From Microbulbifer sp. A4B17 (GTDB lineage: Bacteria; Pseudomonadota; Gammaproteobacteria; Pseudomonadales; Cellvibrionaceae), in contig NZ_CP029064.1 in NCBI RefSeq assembly GCF_003076275.1, positions 4,196,001 to 4,260,000 of the forward strand: 64,000 bases of DNA, given 5' to 3'. The notes beneath the pieces are model-generated. The model was given only the letters and a program-made list of their open reading frames with translations. It did not search any database and had not been told where the DNA came from. Position 1 is the stretch's first letter. Each line of letters starts with the position of its first letter. A program made the translations under genes and the position numbers. Below are positions 54,518 to 62,957 of the stretch, piece by piece.

Positions 54518-54933
54518 ATTCTATTATCCTACAAACAGCAACCCGGGTACTGGTAGCCCTGATCCTGGTCTTCTCCATTTATATGTTGTTGCGTGGGCAC
54601 AATTATCCCGGCGGCGGATTTATTGCCGGATTAATCGCTGCTTCAGGTTTTGCACTGTTTGCTATGGCCTGGGGAATGGAGGCTGCACAAAGCGCTTTGC
54701 GTATACCTCCTGGGACACTCGCCGCCTGGGGAGTTGTCATTGCCGGGCTATCGGGATTAACGGCATTATTTTGGGGAGATGCGCCCTTTTCCGGACAGTG
54801 GTTTGCTGTGGCGGGCAGCAAGGAAACTGGCGGGATTATTATTAGTAATCTCCTGTTTTTTGATATTGGAGTCTACCTGACAGTACTAGGAGCCGTTCTT
54901 ACATTGATTTTTGCCCTGGAAGAGGCCAACTGA
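54514..54933 (+). CDS. mrpB: Na+/H+ antiporter subunit B (MrpB/MnhB)
   Basis: GTG 54514 overlaps the mrpA stop by four bases. The 139-residue product has four membrane helices and the MnhB motif [19 protein letters not shown]. It forms part of the same membrane complex as MrpA. Confidence 0.93.
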   Translation: MNSIILQTATRVLVALILVFSIYMLLRGHNYPGGGFIAGLIAASGFALFAMAWGMEAAQSALRIPPGTLAAWGVVIAGLSGLTALFWGDAPFSGQWFAVAGSKETGGIIISNLLFFDIGVYLTVLGAVLTLIFALEEAN

Positions 54934-54934
54934 T

Positions 54935-55309
54935 ATGGAAGGTCCCCTCGCCGTTGTCGTCGGTATTCTGATCGCTACCGGCGTATACCTTATGCTTGCC
55001 CGCCACCTGTTGCACTATCTGTTTGGCTTGGTACTGATCAGCAACGCTGCAAACCTGGCGATTTTTATCGCCGGACGCTTGACACGCGCTTCTCCGCCAC
55101 TGGTTCCCAAGGGCCAGGAAGCACCACAAATTATTGTCGCCAACCCCTTACCTCAGGCCCTGATCCTCACTGCTATTGTGATTGGTTTCGGTCTGCTGGC
55201 ATTTGCCCTGGCCTTGATTGCCCAGGCTTACCGAGAGCTGGGTACATTAGATGTTGATAGCATGCGTATTGCTGAGCCCGTTAAGCCCAAGAGGAAGAAA
55301 AGCCCTTGA
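54935..55309 (+). CDS. mrpC: Na+/H+ antiporter subunit C (MrpC/MnhC)
   Basis: ATG 54935 follows the mrpB stop directly, with GGAAGAGG upstream. The 124-residue product is NuoK-like: GIYL-type first helix (GVYLMLARHLLHYLFGLVLI), SNAANL, and PLPQALILTAIVIGFGLLAF. It anchors the MrpA and MrpD antiporter-like subunits. Confidence 0.93.
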   Translation: MEGPLAVVVGILIATGVYLMLARHLLHYLFGLVLISNAANLAIFIAGRLTRASPPLVPKGQEAPQIIVANPLPQALILTAIVIGFGLLAFALALIAQAYRELGTLDVDSMRIAEPVKPKRKKSP

Positions 55310-56811
55310 GCTGGTTACTGGCCCTGCCATTTTTAGTTCCCATCACCACGGCGTTAGTTACCTTCCCCGCTCGCGGTCGTAGATATCTGTCCTCCGGCAT
55401 TTCCATACTGGGATGTCTTATCACGCTCGGAATCAATAGTTTTATTCTTTTTTTGGTAGAAGTGCACGGCCCCCAAGCCGGTCAGATGGGAGATTGGCCA
55501 GCGCCCTTCGGAATCACCCTCGTCGCCGATCGACTCAGTGCAGTGATGCTGATGATCAGTGCTATTGTGGGATTGTGTGTCGCCCTTTTTGCAATTTCAG
55601 ATATCAACAAGAAGCGAGTGAAACTGGGCTTTCACAGTTTCTTTCAACTGCTATTGGCCGGCGTCAGCGGCAGCTTTATCACTGGCGATTTATTCAATTT
55701 ATATGTGTGGTTTGAGGTGATGCTAATTGCCTCATTTGCTCTGCTGGTATTAGGCGGTGAAAAAATACAACTGGATGGCGGTATCAAATATGTGGCGTTA
55801 AACCTGGTATCCACACTGTTGATGCTTACCTCTATCGGCTTGCTTTATGGCCTCACCGGTACCCTTAATATGGCACAGCTGCATATTTCCATGGCCGAGG
55901 TACAAAATCCCGTCGCTATTTCAACTTTGGCGGTTATATTTATCTGTGCTTTTGGTATCAAGGCAGCAATTTTCCCACTGTTTTTTTGGCTGCCGGCTTC
56001 ATACCATGTCCCACCTGTCGCCGTAACTGCTGTATTTGCCGGACTCCTGACTAAAGTCGGCGTCTACGCACTGATTCGCACCTTTACTCTAATATTTCCC
56101 AATGACTTGGAGTTTACTCGGGATATTTTATTGGGTGCAGCTTTACTCACCATGCTAACAGGCGTTTTAGGTGCTGCCGCACAGTATGAATTCCGCAAGA
56201 TACTTGCGTTTCATATCATCAGCCAGATCGGGTTCCTGGTTTTGGGGCTGGCCCTGAACAGTCCCTTGGCACTGGCTGGGTCTGTGTTCTATATGGTGCA
56301 CAATATTGTGGCCAAAACGAATTTATTTCTGATCAGCGGTACCGCCCAGCGTCTTACAGGCAGTTATGAGTTGAATGAAATCGGTGGTTTATATCGTGCC
56401 AGCCCGCTCCTTTCTACATTCTTTTTTATTGCTGCATTTAGTTTGGCCGGGTTCCCGCCGCTATCCGGGTTTTGGGCAAAGCTGCTGCTAGTCAAGGCGA
56501 GTCTCGATCAAGCCGCCTATTTCGTCGCTGCTGTCGCATTGATCACCGGGGCACTTACCTTGTTTTCAATGAGCAAAATATGGGCGGAAGCTTTCTGGAA
56601 GCCACACCCCCAGGAGCACTGTAGAAATCTCTATAGCCTCAGTGGCGCAGAGCGCTACCAGCGGCTGTTACCGGTCGCGCTACTCGCATTAATTACCTTA
56701 ACTTTAGGATTAGTTCCTGAGCCTTTTATTGAGTACTCCCTGGGAGCTGCCGGGGAATTACTGCAGCCTGATGATTACCTGAGAGCAGTGTTGACTGACA
56801 CCGCTCATTAA
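55306..56811 (+). CDS. mrpD: Na+/H+ antiporter subunit D (MrpD/MnhD)
   Basis: TTG 55306 overlaps the mrpC stop (TTGA). The 501-residue product is NuoM/N-like: SFITGDLFNLYVWFEVMLIA, FGIKAAIFPLFFWLPASYHV, PPVAVTAVFAGLLTKVGVYA and AAFSLAGFPPLSGFWAK, with the Glu and Lys residues of the proton path. It is the second antiporter-like subunit of the complex. Confidence 0.95.
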   Translation: MSWLLALPFLVPITTALVTFPARGRRYLSSGISILGCLITLGINSFILFLVEVHGPQAGQMGDWPAPFGITLVADRLSAVMLMISAIVGLCVALFAISDINKKRVKLGFHSFFQLLLAGVSGSFITGDLFNLYVWFEVMLIASFALLVLGGEKIQLDGGIKYVALNLVSTLLMLTSIGLLYGLTGTLNMAQLHISMAEVQNPVAISTLAVIFICAFGIKAAIFPLFFWLPASYHVPPVAVTAVFAGLLTKVGVYALIRTFTLIFPNDLEFTRDILLGAALLTMLTGVLGAAAQYEFRKILAFHIISQIGFLVLGLALNSPLALAGSVFYMVHNIVAKTNLFLISGTAQRLTGSYELNEIGGLYRASPLLSTFFFIAAFSLAGFPPLSGFWAKLLLVKASLDQAAYFVAAVALITGALTLFSMSKIWAEAFWKPHPQEHCRNLYSLSGAERYQRLLPVALLALITLTLGLVPEPFIEYSLGAAGELLQPDDYLRAVLTDTAH

Positions 56812-56832
56812 ATTTGGAATGGGTAAATAGAA

Positions 56833-57306
56833 ATGCGCATTTTTCTATTAAACTTGCTGCTCGCCATCAGCTGGTCCGCCCTGACCGGCAATGCTTCCAT
56901 GGCGAACTTTTTCTTTGGCTTTCTTATCGGTTTTTTGGCTCTTCGAGTATCTCCTACATTGCCCGGAGCGCAGAGCTATTTTACCCGCCTTCCACGATTG
57001 ACCCAGCTGTCATTTTTCTTTCTGGAGGAGCTTGTTTTATCCAGCCTGCGCGCAGCCTATGAGGTATTCTCTCCCCGACTGCAAAGCCAGCCTCTTATCG
57101 TGCGCGTGCCGATGGAGAGATTGGACAGAAACCAGGTTTTTATTCTCACCAACTTAATCTCCCTGACACCGGGCACGATGGTATTGGATGTCACACCCAA
57201 TAATGATGCCTTAATCGTACACACCATGTTTGTCAGCGATCCAGATACATTCCGCAAGGAAATCAGGAAGGGATTTGAAAAGCGGGTCAGGGAGGCTGTT
57301 TCCTGA
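56833..57306 (+). CDS. mrpE: Na+/H+ antiporter subunit E (MrpE/MnhE)
   Basis: The 157-residue product has the N-terminal helices (MRIFLLNLLLAISWSALTGN; FFFGFLIGFLALRV) and the cytoplasmic part IVRVPMERLDRNQVFILTNL, SLTPGTMVLDV, the hallmark of MnhE. Its stop shares one base with the next start. Confidence 0.92.
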   Translation: MRIFLLNLLLAISWSALTGNASMANFFFGFLIGFLALRVSPTLPGAQSYFTRLPRLTQLSFFFLEELVLSSLRAAYEVFSPRLQSQPLIVRVPMERLDRNQVFILTNLISLTPGTMVLDVTPNNDALIVHTMFVSDPDTFRKEIRKGFEKRVREAVS

Positions 57307-57641
57307 TGCTTCTCACCATTATCGACATTCACTCACCCTTGGTCACATTGGCAATTAACATTGCTTCTTTCCTGCTGCTACTGGCCCTGGTGATGTGCTT
57401 CCTGCGTATTGCACTGGGACCCACTCTCGCGGATAGGGTTGTCGCTCTCGATGTTCTGAATATTCTCGCGGTAGCCTACTGTGCATTACTGGCTATCGCC
57501 TCGGGACAGCCTGTATACCTGGACGCCGCCATTGCCCTGGCCCTGGTGGCATTTTTGGTGAGTGTGGCCTTTGCCCGCTTTATCGAAAAAAGTGGCTCAC
57601 GAACAGTGACCAACAGTCATGGAGAGCATAATGACAATTGA
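57306..57641 (+). CDS. mrpF: Na+/H+ antiporter subunit F (MrpF/MnhF)
   Basis: The 111-residue product has three membrane helices and LRIALGPTLADRVVALDVLN, the MnhF signature. It overlaps the genes on both sides. Confidence 0.92.
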   Translation: MLLTIIDIHSPLVTLAINIASFLLLLALVMCFLRIALGPTLADRVVALDVLNILAVAYCALLAIASGQPVYLDAAIALALVAFLVSVAFARFIEKSGSRTVTNSHGEHNDN

Positions 57642-57975
57642 TGAGGTATTTATCGCTTTGATAATTCTGGTGGGCAGTTTCTTTGGATTTAGCGCCGCTT
57701 TAGGACTATTGCGAATGCCAGATTTTTACACCCGGATGAGCACATCCGGCAAGGGCGCGACTGTGTGTTGTGGGTTATTGCTGGCAGGTGTGGCACTACT
57801 ATTTAGCGACGCCCAGGTAACTGCCAGGGCCATAGCCGCTATTTTATTTTTATTACTGACGGTGCCTATCGGTGTCCATATGATTGCCAGGGCGGCTTAT
57901 AGGGCCGGCACCCCCATGTGGCGTGGTACCGGCTCCAAAATCAAGTTCAAGAACCCGATGCGCAACATTCAGTAA
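57631..57975 (+). CDS. mrpG: Na+/H+ antiporter subunit G (MrpG/MnhG)
   Basis: ATG 57631 is preceded by GGAGAG and overlaps mrpF by 11 bases; an ATG at 57619 lacks a site. The 114-residue product has the MnhG motif FSAALGLLRMPDFYTRMSTS and three helices. It ends the operon, and purK converges on it three bases later. Confidence 0.92.
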   Translation: MTIDEVFIALIILVGSFFGFSAALGLLRMPDFYTRMSTSGKGATVCCGLLLAGVALLFSDAQVTARAIAAILFLLLTVPIGVHMIARAAYRAGTPMWRGTGSKIKFKNPMRNIQ

Positions 57976-57978
57976 GTG

Positions 57979-59079
57979 CTAAATCTTTTCGCCGTAAAGT
58001 TCTTCGATAATGCTTTCACTGCGCTGGCGCAAATGATCCATATCCGGATCCTGTAGGATGACATGACCCATCTTGCGCCCAGGGCGAAGTGCTTTGCCGT
58101 ACAGCCAAACACCATCGTTATCCTGTTTAGGGGCCACATCAACACCCAGCATATTGACCATCGCTACCGGCTGTGGACAGGCGGTATCCCCCAGGGGCAT
58201 GTCCAGTATCGCGCGGATATGGTTGGCAAACTGGCTGGCCTCGGGTCCAACAAATGTCCAGTGGCCGCTGTTGTGAACTCGCGGTGCCACCTCGTTAACA
58301 ATCAGACCGTCCTCACATACAAAGCATTCGACTGCCAACACGCCCACATAGTCCCAATCCTTCAGCAAGGTCTCCAGGTAGCGCTCTGCAGCGCTGAGCA
58401 GCTCCGGGTTGTTATAGGGTGCAGTGGACAGCAGCAGAGTGCCATTTCGATGACGGTTTTCAGTCAGTGGGTAGGCTTTGATTTCGCCAGATGCCGAGCG
58501 AGCGCCGATAATGGAAACTTCACAGGTGAAATTCACCCCAGCTTCGACCACACACTCCTGGTCCCCGGCTTGGGGAATCGCAGCATCCAGGTCCGCAGCG
58601 TTCTTCACGCACCACTGGTTCTTGCCATCGTAGCCATTTTCACAGCTCTTGATGAAGGCCGGATATCCCAGCTGCTCCACGGCTTCCCGCAGCTCTTTCT
58701 CGCCCCGTGCCGCAGCGAAAGGCGCTACAGGCAGGCCTGAGTTTGTTAGCGCCCGCTTCTCTCTCAGGCGGTGCTGGGCCTTCTCAGTAATATGTGGGTC
58801 AGGGTATACCGGACAGAAGGGCTGCAACGAGCGCAGCAAGTCCACACTCACCTGCTCCCGCTCACTGGTAATCACTTCCGGGCATCCCAACGCCTGATAC
58901 AGCGCTTCCGGGTCCTGTCCAGGTTCCATCTGTACGATAGTCCCCAGTCCTTCAACACAGTCGGTATTCTCACCGTGCTCTGCCAGGAAACTGAACTCTA
59001 CCCCTAAGGAATGGCCCTCTTGGGCCATCATCTGCGCCAACTGTCCACAGCCGATAATGGCGACTCGTCTCTTGCTCAC
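57979..59079 (-). CDS. purK: 5-(carboxyamino)imidazole ribonucleotide synthase (PurK)
   Basis: The 366-residue ATP-grasp enzyme has VAIIGCGQLAQMMAQEG, AFIKSCENGYDGKNQW, ECVVEAGVNFTCEVSIIGA and EVAPRVHNSGHWTFVGPEAS. It converts AIR, bicarbonate and ATP to N5-CAIR in purine synthesis. It is co-transcribed with purE, 12 bases upstream. Confidence 0.96.
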   Translation of the reverse strand: MSKRRVAIIGCGQLAQMMAQEGHSLGVEFSFLAEHGENTDCVEGLGTIVQMEPGQDPEALYQALGCPEVITSEREQVSVDLLRSLQPFCPVYPDPHITEKAQHRLREKRALTNSGLPVAPFAAARGEKELREAVEQLGYPAFIKSCENGYDGKNQWCVKNAADLDAAIPQAGDQECVVEAGVNFTCEVSIIGARSASGEIKAYPLTENRHRNGTLLLSTAPYNNPELLSAAERYLETLLKDWDYVGVLAVECFVCEDGLIVNEVAPRVHNSGHWTFVGPEASQFANHIRAILDMPLGDTACPQPVAMVNMLGVDVAPKQDNDGVWLYGKALRPGRKMGHVILQDPDMDHLRQRSESIIEELYGEKI

Positions 59080-59091
59080 AACTACCTCTAA

Positions 59092-59583
59092 TCACTCAAC
59101 AGTGATGGGAACCTGCTCAGTCTGGCGCTCGCGCCAAGCGATCAGGCGCTTCTGTAATTCCACATCAGCCAAAGACAGCATCTGCGCAGCCATCAGTCCA
59201 GCATTGTAGGCACCGGAGGCACCAACTGCCTGGGTTGCTACCGCCACACCGCGAGGCATTTGCACGATGGATAATAAGCTGTCCATTCCCGTCATAAAGC
59301 GGCTCTCTACCGGCACAGCGATCACCGGTAGAGGGCTCATGGCAGCGATCATACCCGGTAGATGGGCAGAGCCGCCAGCACCGGCAATAATCACTTCGGT
59401 GCCGGATTCATGAGCGCGACTGGCAAATTCCACGAGGCGCTGGGGAGTTCTGTGGGCTGATACCACAGCCGTGGCAAAAGGCACTTCAAGCTCTTCCAGG
59501 GGCTTGGTGGCATTGCTCATGGTGGCCCAATCTGAGCGAGAGCCCATTACGATGGTGACTTTTTCAAAGGGAATCGGCTTCAC
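59092..59583 (-). CDS. purE: 5-(carboxyamino)imidazole ribonucleotide mutase (PurE)
   Basis: The 163-residue product has the class I PurE motifs: VTIVMGSRSDWATM, TAVVSAHRTPQRL with the catalytic His, IIAGAGGSAHLPGMIAA and QMPRGVAVATQAVGASGAYN. It turns N5-CAIR into CAIR, the step after PurK. The sbtA-like gene ends only six bases upstream of it, so read-through from there is likely. Confidence 0.96.
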   Translation of the reverse strand: MKPIPFEKVTIVMGSRSDWATMSNATKPLEELEVPFATAVVSAHRTPQRLVEFASRAHESGTEVIIAGAGGSAHLPGMIAAMSPLPVIAVPVESRFMTGMDSLLSIVQMPRGVAVATQAVGASGAYNAGLMAAQMLSLADVELQKRLIAWRERQTEQVPITVE

Positions 59584-59589
59584 TTGCGA

Positions 59590-60519
59590 TTAACTCCAGT
59601 ATTGAACAAGCGCCAGGTAGGCGGGAATCGCCACCAGCACATTAAACGGAAACGTAACTGCCAGGGACAAGGTAATAGACACACTGGCATTTGCCTGCGG
59701 CAGGGCAACGGACATAGCCGCAGGCACAGCGATATAAGACGCACTACTACCGAGTACTGCGAGGAGGAAAATACCGCCGGGCGACAAGCCTAACAGACTC
59801 CCCAGGATTCCGCCCGCTGCACCACCAATAAGGGGCATAAAAATACCAAAACTGAGCAGGAATGCCCCCTGTCCACGCACATCGGCGAGACGCGCCGCAG
59901 CAACACGCCCCATCTCCAGCAGGAAGAGTGCCAATATTCCGTGGAACAAAGTGCCGAAGAAAGGCATTACAGAAGCGGTCCGCTCACCCGCCCAGGCCCC
60001 GATAACAATTCCACCGAGAAGCAACAGTACTCCCTGGTTACAGGTAACCTCGTGAAATACCTTGCGCTTGCCCGAGCTGCCCATAGATTGTCGGGCCAGA
60101 AGTATCCCGACAATGATCGCCGGCACTTCAAGCAGGGCTACAAACAGCGGGAAATAGGCTTCGTACTGAATATTCTGAGCCTGTAACAGCGCCACAGCAA
60201 CCGCGTAAGTGGCAACACTGACCGAGCCGTAATGAGCCGCCGTTGCCGCCGCATCCACACGGGACCACTTTCCGATCCAGCGCAGGATAGGGAAAGCCAC
60301 CAGTGGTAACAAGGCCCCAAATGCCACCACCGCCAGAGACTGGGGAATCAGGGTGGCCGCGGAATAAGCACTTAAAGCAGCGCCGCCTTTCAACCCAATA
60401 GCAATCAACAGGAAGATAACACAGCTTTGGTACAGCCCTTTGGGCAACCGTAGATCACTGCGAACCAGCTGGGCAAAGGCCCCCAGAAGAAAAAAACCAA
60501 CAACTATATCGAGCTGCAT
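59590..60519 (-). CDS. sbtA: SbtA-like sodium-dependent bicarbonate permease
   Basis: The 309-residue product has about ten membrane helices and the SbtA/DUF897 pattern: LRLPKGLYQSCVIFLLIAIG, LKGGAAL, RVDAAATAAHYGSVSVATYA, EVPAIIVGILLA, LFLLEMGRVAAARLADVRGQ and GSSASYIAVPAAM. SbtA takes up bicarbonate with sodium. It follows the 71-residue gene after two bases and is opposite a CbbR-like regulator, so bicarbonate supply, perhaps also for PurK, is a sensible role. Confidence 0.88.
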   Translation of the reverse strand: MQLDIVVGFFLLGAFAQLVRSDLRLPKGLYQSCVIFLLIAIGLKGGAALSAYSAATLIPQSLAVVAFGALLPLVAFPILRWIGKWSRVDAAATAAHYGSVSVATYAVAVALLQAQNIQYEAYFPLFVALLEVPAIIVGILLARQSMGSSGKRKVFHEVTCNQGVLLLLGGIVIGAWAGERTASVMPFFGTLFHGILALFLLEMGRVAAARLADVRGQGAFLLSFGIFMPLIGGAAGGILGSLLGLSPGGIFLLAVLGSSASYIAVPAAMSVALPQANASVSITLSLAVTFPFNVLVAIPAYLALVQYWS

Positions 60520-60521
60520 CT

Positions 60522-60737
60522 CTAGCGCTGCTCCCGGCGCTGCCTGGAACGTTTAGCGGGGATACGAAGCTGCTTGGGAGATTGCCCCATTAGCCAATAG
60601 GCGACATTTGCCAGAATAGTTGCCAGCCCAACAGCCATCAGAGGAACACCGTTAATACCTGCAAGGTTTATTGATAGGCCAGCACAAAGCACCAATAAGC
60701 CTACGACGACACCAAAATAGAGTTGTGATTTCTGCAT
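60522..60737 (-). CDS. 71-residue two-helix membrane protein of the sbtA operon
   Basis: The product has two hydrophobic helices (LYFGVVVGLLVLCAGLSINL and PLMAVGLATILANVAYWLMG) and a strongly basic tail (IPAKRSRQRREQR). It starts the operon with sbtA, two bases before that gene. It is not like SbtB, the soluble PII-type partner of cyanobacterial SbtA. I recognise no family. Confidence 0.7.
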   Translation of the reverse strand: MQKSQLYFGVVVGLLVLCAGLSINLAGINGVPLMAVGLATILANVAYWLMGQSPKQLRIPAKRSRQRREQR

Positions 60738-60849
60738 CGATAATGCCCCACCGGTTGTTGAAGTGGCCGCATTATCAGTATTGCTATTGATAGATAAAAA
60801 TAGATATTTATTATGTAATCTATAAACAGGAATTTATACAGGTGTTTCA

Positions 60850-61779
60850 GTGCCACTCAGCCGAGCCCATGCCCGAATTGGAACCGTTCGCCAACTGGAG
60901 ATCCTGCTCTGTGTTTACGAGTTGGGCAATATCAGTGCGGCCGCCAGGACCTTGCATCTCACCCAGCCGAGCGTATCAATGCAGCTGGCCAAACTCTCCG
61001 ATGCGGTGGGATTACCACTCTATTACTCTGTGGGCAGGCAACTGCAGTTTACAGAGGCGGGGCTGACCTTAGTAGAAAGTGCCCGTGAGATTCTGAAGAG
61101 TTATGAATACCTTGACCTGAAACTGGCTCAGCTGCGGGGACTGGATACCGGTAGCTTGCAGCTGGCAGTAGTAACCACCGCCAAATACTTTATCCCCCAC
61201 CTGATCGGTGAGTTCTATCAGCAGCATCCGCGACTGGATATCCACTTCAGGGTAGGCAACCGCCAACAGATCATCGATTACACCGGTAAGGATGAAGATG
61301 ATTTCTACGTTTTCAGCCACCCCCCCAAAAGTCAGGACCTGGAGCTGGTAGAGTTTCTGCCCAACCGGCTGCTGGCTATCGCACCGGAAAACCATCCCCT
61401 GGCTTCCCGTGAGAAAATCTCCCTGCATGAATTTGCAGACTGTCAGTTCCTGCATCGGGAAGAGGGCTCCGGCACCCGCCATGCTATTGAGCAGTTCCTG
61501 AAAAAGCGCAATGTAGACTTTAAGCTCCGTATGACCATTGAAAGTAATGAGGCTATCAAGCACGCCGTTATGTCTGGCTTGGGCGTCTCTATCCTATCAG
61601 AGCACACTCTGGCATTTGGCGGGCGAGCAGGCTTATCAGTGCTCGATGTAGAGGAACTTCCCATTGTCACCCACTGGTATTTGGCTCGGCGCAAGTCACG
61701 CCCACTGTCACCGGCTGCACAGGAATTCCTGGAATACGCCCGTAACCTGGAAAAGGTACCCTTGGGTAAACTCCCATAA
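60850..61779 (+). CDS. CbbR/CmpR-like LysR-family regulator
   Basis: GTG 60850 opens a 309-residue product with IGTVRQLEILLCVYELGNIS, AAARTLHLTQPSVSMQLAKL and a sensor domain containing EFYQQHPRLDIHFRVGNRQQ and HREEGSGTRHAIEQFLKKRN, the pattern of the CbbR/CmpR group. These respond to carbon supply. It is divergent from the sbtA operon, 112 bases away, and very probably controls it. Confidence 0.9.
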   Translation: MPLSRAHARIGTVRQLEILLCVYELGNISAAARTLHLTQPSVSMQLAKLSDAVGLPLYYSVGRQLQFTEAGLTLVESAREILKSYEYLDLKLAQLRGLDTGSLQLAVVTTAKYFIPHLIGEFYQQHPRLDIHFRVGNRQQIIDYTGKDEDDFYVFSHPPKSQDLELVEFLPNRLLAIAPENHPLASREKISLHEFADCQFLHREEGSGTRHAIEQFLKKRNVDFKLRMTIESNEAIKHAVMSGLGVSILSEHTLAFGGRAGLSVLDVEELPIVTHWYLARRKSRPLSPAAQEFLEYARNLEKVPLGKLP

Positions 61780-62024
61780 CCCAGGTTTATTTTTCCTATA
61801 TAACGATCTATCTCTGATGTAATTTCCCCCAGAATCCAGCCTTTTACGCATCCGCTCCCAGCAGGCGGGCTAAATAATTTAGGCCTCAAAATTTTAAAAA
61901 TTTCCTGCGGGCTTTCTCAATCCTGCTACTTTTTGGGGTACTTGGCCACTGCACTGCCAATGTTTATCAACCCAACTCCCTTATGGCAGAAAAGCTGTTT
62001 TTGCCTGTGTTCGGATTTTCAGAG

Positions 62025-62801
62025 ATGGATATCGCGATGATCGCAAAAGTAATTAATAAAGGAATTATCACCCTAATTTTTACTTTCTCAGCACTTACGA
62101 CACAAGCGCAGGATGATTGGCGTGAAATCGAGTGGGGAGAATTTATTGTTCGCTTCGGCCTGACTTATGTCCAGCCGAACGATGAGGGTACACCGCTTAA
62201 ATACCGGGTTTTGCAACAGTGGGATTTATACAACAGCAGCTGGCAGATTGATACAGCCCACGCCTGGCAAATATCAGGAGTCTGGCGGCCCAGCGATCGC
62301 TGGGGTATCGAATTAATGCATATTAACGGTGCAAACTACGGCACAAAGCTGGACAATTTCACCGGCAACCCCGGGCGAAACCAAATACAGCTCGGCGACT
62401 TCAGCACCACAACGACAATGGTATTCGGCAACTGGTATTTCCTGGACCCATCCTATCGCACGCGTCCCTATGTAGGCGCGGGGATAAATTACACCAACTT
62501 CCACACCGTTGAAATTAGTCGTCAGTTTAACGAGTACCTTTTGGATTCAGGACTCTCTGTCTCTCCGGGATCATTGAATATGGGACATTCCTGGGATTGG
62601 GGGCTGCAAGCTGGCGTAGATTATAATTTTGACTTTCGCGACTGGAGATATCCGGTCCTGCTCAACTTATCCACGGTTTACTACCTGGCAGATACCAATG
62701 CCACTGTGGATTTCCCTACTGAATTAGGCAGAGATCGCCTCTATGCCCATTTTGATTACAACCCATGGGTCATAAACTTTGGCGTGGGAACAAAATTTTA
62801 G
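62025..62801 (+). CDS. OmpW-family outer membrane protein, second copy
   Basis: The 258-residue product (from ATG 62025; 62037 is also possible and gives a cleaner signal peptide, ending TQAQ) has GEFIVRFGLTYVQPNDEG, AWQISGVWRPSDRWGIELMH, RPYVGAGINYTNFHTVEISR and a terminal Phe. It is a diverged paralog of the protein at 47882, with the same barrel order. It may favour a different small hydrophobic solute. Confidence 0.87.
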   Translation: MDIAMIAKVINKGIITLIFTFSALTTQAQDDWREIEWGEFIVRFGLTYVQPNDEGTPLKYRVLQQWDLYNSSWQIDTAHAWQISGVWRPSDRWGIELMHINGANYGTKLDNFTGNPGRNQIQLGDFSTTTTMVFGNWYFLDPSYRTRPYVGAGINYTNFHTVEISRQFNEYLLDSGLSVSPGSLNMGHSWDWGLQAGVDYNFDFRDWRYPVLLNLSTVYYLADTNATVDFPTELGRDRLYAHFDYNPWVINFGVGTKF

Positions 62802-62957
62802 TAAAAGATTATACAAAGTTGGGCGGCATCGAATACCGCTTTCTTTAGGTTAAATCCGCGGCCATTTAACACATCGATACTCTAGCGCCCAACTTTTTCT
62901 GTGCAGTTAACGCTTTAATATTTATTGCAATTATTTGGCACGATAAAAGGAATAACT

